A stretch of DNA of 64,000 nt from Abelmoschus esculentus (taxonomy: Eukaryota; Streptophyta; Magnoliopsida; Malvales; Malvaceae), in the NCBI GenBank assembly GCA_035048815.1, contig JAUCBN010000043.1, positions 5,583,001 through 5,647,000 of the forward strand, written 5' to 3'. The notes beneath the pieces are model-generated. The model was given only the letters and a program-made list of their open reading frames with translations. It was not told the origin of the DNA and made no database searches. This document shows, piece after piece, positions 56,801-64,000 of the stretch. Numbering within the stretch: position 1 is the first letter of the stretch; each line of letters begins with the position of its first letter. A program made the position numbers and the translations under genes.

Positions 56801-57409
56801 TAATTGAATCAATTCTTCTTAAAACAAAAAAGAATGCAGCATACCTCAGTAGCATATGATAATCATCATGTCTCTGTGGAAGCAACTGATCTGCAATTAA
56901 TACCTGACGGAAAGCTTCAACAGTCTGCAACTCCTCAATATCTCGGAAATCCTTAATCGAAACCGAGAGATCACTTTTCCTCCTCCTACCACTACTTTTA
57001 TTCTTAAGAGAACGTCTCAATTTACTCGAAGCCATCATTGCTTTCTTCTTAAGATTCCCGATACTAGTTTTCCTATCTTCTCCAGATATTTCAAAATCCG
57101 ATTTCCTATCTTTCACTTCATCATTACTACCTTCAAGACCTACATATGATCACAAAAAGAAGTCCATCGACAAAGCAAATAAAGCTGAACTTAAATCGAC
57201 GCTCTGTAATTATAATTCCCGGTTGTAACGGACTTAAAACAAAAGTTCAGCAAGTAATCAATCAATGAAAACTAATGAGTACAAAAACAATTAAACGATA
57301 ATTTAGACATTATTTCATAACTGATAGAAACAAAACGTCAGAGAATTTGAAATTATGAACAGGAAATTCACTTACAGAGCCTTGCAAAACGATCGAGAGT
57401 ATCGGACAT
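53893..57409 (-). CDS. SEC14-like phosphatidylinositol/phosphatidylcholine transfer protein (SFH family), 13 exons
   Basis: SFH proteins exchange phosphatidylinositol and phosphatidylcholine and tune phosphoinositide signalling at membranes. Exons (minus): 57409-57376, 57139-56845, 56748-56649, 56445-56203, 56077-56000, 55876-55775, 55661-55612, 55524-55425, 55308-55195, 54947-54815, 54566-54169, 54080-54006, 53913-53893. All join in frame with GT/AG introns, giving 580 residues. Landmarks are MSDTLDRFARLC, a basic segment (KLRRSLKNKSSGRRRKSD), the CRAL-TRIO N part with LKARKFDIEKAKHMW, and the SEC14 lipid-binding domain from about residue 144 to 310 (GVDKEGRPVYIEKL, INAGSGFKMAWKAVK, VLGSNYQSKLLEIID, ELPQFLGGTCTC). 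A predicted membrane or hydrophobic helix lies at about 431-449, then a coiled coil (DDLEEKVEALQSK, RVDALEAELIATKK) and the basic tail KKKYCW. Relatives, as I recall them, have about 35 more residues between GPWKDxxILK and the TESGSE block. Here that exon is absent and the donor after ILK is weak (GTCCCA). Confidence 0.9.
55401..55458 (-). repeat. 29-bp tandem duplication at the SFH exon 8 donor
   Basis: 55401-55429 and 55430-55458 agree at 26 of 29 positions. The exon 8 end and the inferred splice donor (55424-55423) fall within the duplicated unit. See the findings. Confidence 0.85.
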
Positions 57410-58840
57410 TGTTAAAGGATCCGTCATCAAAAGTGCATCCAACGATCAGGAACGCAAATATATATATAAAAAAATACTTACCGAAAAGAATGAAATCAAT
57501 GAGAGTAATGAAGAATTTGTAGAGGAATTGAGGTGGAAGCTGAAGCTTTAGAGTCAAATGAACAAACAACAAAGCAAAGCAGAGAAGTCTGTATTTGGTT
57601 ATGAGCCAAGCAAACGACAGGTGAGCGGATGCGAAACGCAGGGAGGAGAGACGGTGGGGTCCATTATTGCTTGAAAACGTAAGGAGGGTCCCACTTTGAA
57701 AGTATGACAGGTGGCGCAATAAAATGTTGTCGTGTTTGGCGGGAATTTGCTGACGCGGATCCGTTTCCTGTCGGCGCTTTGAATTTAATTCTTTCATTCT
57801 CTGCTTTTAAAATTTCAAAAGCAGGAGTTATTTAGGTTCCAAGTTATCCATAAAGAGATTAGGTCAAATACTGAAATTAGTGTCTCTACTTTGTATAACT
57901 TGTGAATTTAGTCCCGATAAGTACATAAAATTACTAATTACTGAATTTGACCTCCTTAATTTGATCAAATTTTACTAAATTACAATAATTAAAAATGATT
58001 ATTGTCTTTGTACTGAAATTTTTAAATTTTAAAAACTAGGTTGTATAAAAAATCAAATTAGATTACATAAATAAGTTCACAACTTATAAGGACTAAAAGT
58101 AAAAGTTATACAAAAAGTACTAATGTTGAGGTTTTAAATACAATCCAACTAAATGAAGGGCATAAATTCCTTTAAGCTTACGCCTTTGTCCAGGTTGTTC
58201 ATTCAATATTAAATTGTTGGGACCCATTGATTGGTTTGCCCTTACTAGATCATTTATGTTTTTATATGAACAGTCTTGCAACCATGTCATTCTGTTTTTA
58301 TGAACATAAATAATTTTCTTAGAAAATATATTCAAAAAAACTAAACAAGAGAAGACAAATGATTTCTCGAAAAATTAATATCACGATGTAAATTTAATAT
58401 TTATTTAACTATTTAACCCGTTAAACTACTTAATTAAAAATAAATTTTTAAATAATATATTTTTTTGAATAAATGCATAATATTTTTTTTGGCTAAAATA
58501 AGTAATTAAAGTTTCGTTTTGTTAATGTTTTTAGGTAATATCGATAAAAAAATTGGCTTAACTAAGAAATATGTGTTCGAATTAATTTTTAGCTAAAATA
58601 GGTGACTAAAATTTTATTTTGTTATTATTTTAAAGTAACATTATTAAAAAAAATCATCATCCAATCATAATTTAGTATGTGTTTATTTTAATTTTTTAAA
58701 TAAATTTTAAAAAATTAATTTTGAGAAAAATCTAAAAATTCTTAATTTTTTTTAAAAAAATTCTCAAATCTCAAAATTCACACAACTATAGTTATTGATA
58801 GTCTGTCCAGATCTCATTGTTGCTTGATGTCATTGTCAGT
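57410..58840. other. SFH promoter side and intergenic DNA
   Basis: 57410-57800 is the likely leader and promoter of the SFH gene, of higher complexity and with a GC-rich patch at 57600-57780. From 57800 on there is AT-rich DNA, with AAATACTGAAATTAGTGTCT-type repeat scraps and no gene. Confidence 0.45.
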
Positions 58841-58849
58841 TTCTCCCAA

Positions 58850-60170
58850 TCACCCATCACAAATAATCTACAAAAGACATTACAATTGAACATTTGTTGA
58901 GTGGATCGATCAATCGAAAATGGTCAAGAGATAGTGAATTGACACTTTTAAAATTTTTGGAAATTTGGAAATAAGGAAAATAAGGACAAAAAGATTTATA
59001 GTGGTTCAAGTTCCGGACAAGCTCTACATCCACTACCTTAGCTACCACTAAGGATTTTTAACTCAATTCACTAATGAATTCGACCTTTTTCTCGATTCAA
59101 GGGATAACCATTACAAGTCAATCTTTCTACCCAAATATTGACTTAACTTCACAAGGTTATAAGAAAATTGAAGAATCATAATTAAAGTTTTTCTCAAAGA
59201 AATATTTGCCTAAATACAATCAAATATTCTCTCCAAATTCAGAAAATAAAATTACAATAAAGATTACTAGAGTTGGGTGACAAAGATTTAGCAATAGAGT
59301 ACTTTGAGATGAATAAGATGCTTAGATGTTAGCTTGAGGATCAATAGTTGTTGTTTCTATTTTGAATGATTGTTTCTTTACACTTTCATTGATTTCTAAT
59401 CGTTAGAGTGATTTAGATCATAAATATAGACGTTAGAACTTCATCTTCCTACCATAAATGCATTTCTGCAACTACTGATATCGATACTCGAGGTACATGT
59501 ATCAAAACGCTACTGAAATATAAGAGCCACTATTTGCATTTAATAAGGGGTATCGATACCTTAGGTCATGGTATCGATATTGGCCTGTCTTTAAAATAAG
59601 AGGTATCGGAACAACTTATAAGCTATATCGAAATGTTTTGAATCTGCCAAAACTAGTACCGGAATGCATATAGGGTGTATTGATACTACTTAACAACCTT
59701 TTGAAAACCAACTGACAATTAACGATTAAAATATTTAATACTTTAAAAATTCTTGAAAAAGTGACCATGTATTGAAACGCTTAGGTGTGGTATCGATACT
59801 TTCTTAAATATTTAATTTTATTTTTAAATATAGAGTGGTATAGATACTATTTTGAAAAGGTTTCAAAACCAATTTTCACAATTTCAAATGATATCGAAAT
59901 GGTCTTGTACCGTATCGATACATATATAAAAACTCAAGAACATTTGTCGAAAATATGAACACGATATCGATTCCATAATGAATGGTATCAAAACGATTGG
60001 AAGATTTTAAATGTTTTGGCTTGAAAAATCTTAAAGCAAAGTAATTTTGTGTTATTGTTTTGACTTAGAAAATTTTCTTTGACTTTTCAATTAGTTGTGT
60101 ACTTAAAAATTTTATCTACAAAAAGATCTTTTAACTTCTTTTTTATATCAAAAACAAATTTAGTTTTACA
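58850..60170 (-). repeat. Copia-type LTR (minus), left boundary uncertain
   Basis: Read in reverse, the LTR would begin TGTAAAACTAAATTTG at 60170, directly after a PPT-like purine run. It holds the plant-LTR phrase GTGGTTCAAGTTCCGG near 58992 and a cluster of GTATCGATAC motifs at 59470-60000 (exact at 59550, 59790 and 59912). No obvious relation to the gypsy LTRs outside that motif. The far end lies near 58800-58850 but I could not fix it. Confidence 0.55.
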
Positions 60171-60186
60171 ATCTCCCTCTTTTTGA
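60171..60186 (-). other. Polypurine tract of the minus-strand copia element
   Basis: In reverse it reads TCAAAAAGAGGGAGAT, placed directly before the TGTAAAAC LTR start. Confidence 0.55.
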
Positions 60187-60535
60187 TATAACAAAACAAA
60201 AAAATTAAGTAAAACTCCCCCTTAATATGTGCATACGTTTAAAAAAATTGAGTTTTAAAGACTTCTCCCTTTTTTGTTAGATCAAAATAAAAAATATGTA
60301 TAAAGACATAAATAGAATAAGGCAAGCAACAAGATATAAAACATAAAATTCATAATCCATAGCATTAAAATTTAAAAGCAATCTAATAAAGAAATCAAAA
60401 CATAGTACTTAAACATAGCAAGGTACATAAGTTTGAAATCCTAAAAACATGACATTGAATAAAAATACAACTAATCCTAAAAGCTAAAAACAAACTAGCC
60501 TAGAATTAACAAAGTTAATCCTTTCCATCATCATC
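60187..60535. repeat. Untranslated copia-like sequence, related to 10546-10955
   Basis: A-rich, with a second TTCTCCCTTTTTTGTTAGAT-like string at 60264 and a long stretch of AACATA/ATAAAA words shared with the 10.6 kb region. No coding sequence. Confidence 0.4.
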
Positions 60536-60539
60536 CTCT

Positions 60540-61679
60540 TCATCATCATCATCATATGAAGCTCAAAATTTTCGCTATTCATCATAAAAGGCTCTCATAG
60601 ACATACTCGCTTTGAATTTTCAACCCCTTCCATGACAACTGGAGACTAATCGACTACAAACTGACATTTCTTCATTTTGAGACGACATAGCCCAAATGGA
60701 GATAAGGATGGATAATCGTTTGACGGAAGTCCGAACTTCCATTCTTATTGACTTACATAAAGTAATCGCCATTGCACTAGAAAAAGAAGGGCCGACAGAT
60801 GAGATGGAGACACCGAGTTTAGGATTATTGGGGGTGCAAATTCCTTCTCAAGGTTTATTGGGTTCATCTCTTGCATCTTCTAACATAGTCCAAAAACCTC
60901 CAGTAATTTCTTCTATAAATGACGCTACTCTAACACTAGCGCTAGATCATCCTCTAGCGTTTTTCCCAGACAAACAAGCATAATTAGGAAAAACTCTCCA
61001 TTAGAACCAATTTGTGACAAAGAACTATGACGCAGTGAAAACTCTGAATTAAGTGACATATTTGGAATTGTTACAGGAACGATTTGCACCTGAAATTTTT
61101 TAGGAACTTTTCAGAGTTGGTGGGTTTAAAGCAGACAGAATCAATTGATCCTTACAATGAAGAATTTTTCAAGCTAGTTAATCAAGTGCAACTACTATAT
61201 AAGTATATCCTTAGTATTTTGAAGGATCATTTATGTTTGGAAATAGGAAAATTTATTAAGGTTTTACAACCTAAGTCTTTACTTGATGCTTACCATATGA
61301 CAAAATATTTAGAAGCGATTCTTTTTCGTCTCGTAAGAAGGATTTTGAGGGTTTTTCAACCAGAAATATTCTACTCTCTATGATTCCTACCCCGCCCAGA
61401 CCATCATACAACTCTAGAAGAATCAACAATAGGTTAACCAATCTCTATGATGTGTTAGCCATCATACTTACATGCATGGGAACTGTAAAGATCAAATCAT
61501 ATATCCACTCTCTCGTGAGAAAGTAGAGATGAAAAAATAAAGTTATATAGAAAAGGTAAGATCAAAGAGCCTACGCCTAAGGCATGGATTGAACCCGTTT
61601 TAGGAATAAATTCGATAAAGAGATCGAAGTTCAAGAAGTCAAACACTCGATCGAAGATCACATAGTGTTTTTCCAGTGA
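60540..61679 (+). mobile_element. Degraded Ty3/gypsy remnant, gag region only
   Basis: A short N-terminal gag frame is at 60696-60983. A capsid-like frame at 61084-61383 has FSELVGLKQTESIDPYNEEF and ILKDHLCLEIGKFIKVLQPK, clearly related to the gag at 8540-8720. A decayed zinc-knuckle-like region follows near 61460. The remnant ends where the minus-strand LTR begins. Same family and same direction as the 8040 element. Confidence 0.7.
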
Positions 61680-61684
61680 ACTTG

Positions 61685-63940
61685 TGTAACACCCTCGACC
61701 CGGTGCCACATCAGGCCTCTGGCCCAAAACCTGTATTTCAAAATTTCTTTCCAAAAGCCCATAAAGACGAGTCCAAATCCATTTCCATCATAATATAATA
61801 AAGTTCAAATCCATTTTAAAACATAAATCTGAATAAGATAAAGAAACAGAGCTCAAAAATATTACAACCGTTTAAAAACATTCGACAATAATAAAAATAG
61901 AGTTACAAATTACACATATAGGGTCCTACAAGTACAAATGCCCACTATGACTAATAACAGTACTCTGAAAAACAGATGTCGATGTTGAACCCACCACGAT
62001 GATGCTCCTCCAAACAGCTTTCCTTAATCTACGCACGAAAACACATTTCGAACGCTGAACTACTAAAGCTCAGTGGGTACTCGACCAACCGGTCCACAAC
62101 ATGCATAGCACAAAATAAGCATAGCAACATGTATGATGACATGGCATGAGTACGATGGCGCTACCATAACCGCCTAAACACATGAAATCATGATGGCATA
62201 TATCAGCACATAGCATATGCAAGACAATAGAAGACCACACAGCATCTCAAGTTCTTAACCCGCATTTATATCTCATATGTATATACTTATATATATATAT
62301 CGGTTTCCATATCACCTCATAGTAGTATAGAAATAGGGGGGACCCATCAGTACTAAGCAAGGTTATCAGTTTTACATCTCATATAATAATTACTCTAGTA
62401 ACCCATCAGCATTAAGCAAGGTTACCAGATTATCTCATAATTATATAATATATACTCTAGGCAACCCATCAGCACTAAGCAAGGTTCCTAGTAAGCCACA
62501 TGACTCGAATAGGTCACACAAACCCTTAACAGTTCCATATACCGTTTTACACCATTAAACTCCAATTATTATTCAATTATCTATTTAACGAGGCTAGGTG
62601 TCTATTTCTCGGTATAATATTCATTTTAAGGTTTAAATAAGTCTTTAGAACTTCTAAGATGGCATTGTGAGGCTTTACCGTTTTTTCACAAGAACTTGGG
62701 CTAATTTGCCCTGGGGTATCGATACCCCTACTTGGAGTATCGAAACGCCAGGTATCGATACCCTCCCAAGGGGGGTATCGAAACGTTGGTATCGATACCC
62801 TCCCAAGGGGGGTATCGAAACGTCGGTATCGATACGAGTATCGAACCGTTTGACCACTTCAAAGTCAATAGAAAAGGGGACCAGCGCGATTCAATATTGG
62901 TATCGAACAAAACACCTCACTGGAGGACTCGGTATCGATACAAGTATCGATACCTTTGACCTTAATTCAAAGTCAACAAAAGAGGACCAACCCGCTTCGA
63001 TACCGTTATTGAACCGGGAAGGTCACTAGACGACTCGGTATCGAAACGACCTGCCCGCGTTTCGATACCTCTACACGAAATGTGTAGTTTTGCTTATTCA
63101 AACACTTAGGAATCTATCCAAACTTAATTCATTTAGTACCAAACTGATCCTAGACCTTAAGGGAGTGATCCTAAACATTTTTACATCATTTTTATAGAGG
63201 TTCATCAACATAACCATAATTCACCATTAAAGACCACCCTGAGCTATCAAGCATACCAAACCAATCAACATACATGCATTTAAACTTAAAACATGATATG
63301 CATGATGTTTATGAGTTGGAAGAGAACCAACCTTAGCAATAAAAGCAGCAAACCCGAGCTCCAAGCTCCACCTCAAGATTTCTCCTTCTTCAAGCCTTGG
63401 GAAGAGTCACCAACCTCTTTCTCTACAAGAGAAAGATAAACAACAGATTAAGAACACCCCAAAGATGATTTTCGGAGCTTTAAACACTAAAGAATTGAGA
63501 TTTAAGCTCCCCAAAACCATTCCCGAACTCAACCCTTAACCCTCTCTAAAACCCTTTTCTTCACCAAACTCATCCATCCTTATCTTGTTTTGTAGATCAC
63601 TTTGAGCCTAAAAACCTTCCTTCTTCCTCTAAAATGATATTCCAACTCAAAACTCCTAAAGTTTTAACCTTTTACCTTCCTTTATTGTTTCCAAAAGATA
63701 AAGAGGTGAAGAGAAAAAGAGAAGAAGATGAGCTCACTCTGCAGGGGAAATTAAAACCCCAAAACCCTCTTGTCCTCTAATTAGACATTTACCAAAATGT
63801 CCCTCTAAACTAAGCCTAACTTAAAATCCCAACTCAAGGCCCAACCACTCAAGGCCCAACAACACAAACTCGGGGCCCAAAACCAAAGCCCAAGCCCCCT
63901 GGGTTAACCTGACACTCGGATCCGAATCCGGGTCGTGACA
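61685..63940 (-). repeat. 3' LTR of a minus-strand gypsy element, 2256 bp
   Basis: On the plus strand it runs TGTAACACCCTCGACCCG to GGGTCGTGACA. Read in reverse it is TGTCACGACCCGG to CGGGTGTTACA-like. It has the conserved TACTAAAGCTCAGTGGGTAC segment (62065-62085, reversed), and a dense GTATCGATAC/GTATCGAAAC block at 62710-63075 with six exact palindromes. Related to the 32547 element's LTRs. The target duplication cannot be tested because the other LTR lies outside the window. Confidence 0.85.
62752..62838. repeat. 37-bp tandem repeat within the LTR
   Basis: GTATCGATAC starts at 62752, 62789 and 62826, exactly 37 bases apart. The units share a CCTCCCAAGGGGGG core and a GTATCGAAACG half-motif. 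Confidence 0.85.
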
Positions 63941-64000
63941 ACTCTCCCATCCTTAAAGAAAATTTCATCCTCGAAATTTACCTGTTAGGAAGATATGAGG
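63941..64000 (-). mobile_element. 3' end of the internal region of the minus-strand gypsy element
   Basis: In reverse it reads ..AAATTTCGAGGATGAAATTT..TTAAGGATGGGAGAGT and then the LTR. This is the same layout as the end of pol and the PPT of the plus-strand element at 39115-39156. The element continues beyond the window. Confidence 0.85.

Noticed and set aside
62667..63029. 120-codon and overlapping frames on both strands rich in GIDT / SIPP
   Set aside because: They are translations of the GTATCGATAC repeat array in an LTR; all frames there look alike and none has a domain.

Overview
This 64 kb window is AT-rich nuclear DNA from a flowering plant, almost certainly a eudicot. The evidence is the split genes with GT/AG introns, plant-only protein families, a plant-type snoRNA gene, and dense nested LTR retrotransposons and MITEs. 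The repeat style suggests a Malvaceae/cotton-like genome, but that is only a weak impression.

Genes, left to right. OEP24 (chloroplast outer-envelope channel) lies on the minus strand at 1651-2484 in 3 exons. A probable C/D-box snoRNA transcription unit lies at about 5244-5960 (plus). It has a telo-box/TATA promoter, a U43-type 18S guide, a double guide for 25S rRNA, and a third candidate. A decayed DUF4378-type gene is at 6797-7395 (minus). A proline-rich disordered protein is at 18686-19924 (plus). A PCBER/isoflavone-reductase-like gene is at 20043-21415 (plus); it is intact in 5 exons, but its ancestral ATG appears to have become ACG. A single-exon F-box gene is at 29803-30897 (minus). A 13-exon SEC14-like phosphatidylinositol-transfer (SFH) gene is at 53893-57409 (minus) and seems to lack one internal exon. 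These genes are unrelated in function; there is no operon or gene cluster.

Repeats fill most of the rest. At 8.0-14.3 kb a decayed Ty3/gypsy element, a decayed Ty1/copia element and a truncated gypsy LTR abut each other. At 32547-41896 a chromodomain-type gypsy element has matching 5-bp target duplications but three LTR segments. Its first LTR appears chimeric, which is best explained by insertion of a younger relative into an old LTR followed by LTR-LTR recombination. At 45.1-51.8 kb a copia remnant is interrupted by two solo LTRs of gypsy type. At 58.8-64 kb a copia LTR, a gypsy gag remnant and the 3' end of a minus-strand gypsy element follow one another. DNA transposons include a 1.37 kb foldback element with a 9-bp target duplication whose arms each carry a tRNA-like Pol III A/B-box pair, and a GC-rich MITE that entered two copies of a second MITE.

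The most unusual signal is a 10-bp palindrome, GTATCGATAC. It occurs 19 times by my count, in five LTR segments of two apparently unrelated retrotransposon types, with a looser cluster elsewhere. At this base composition fewer than 0.1 occurrences would be expected by chance.
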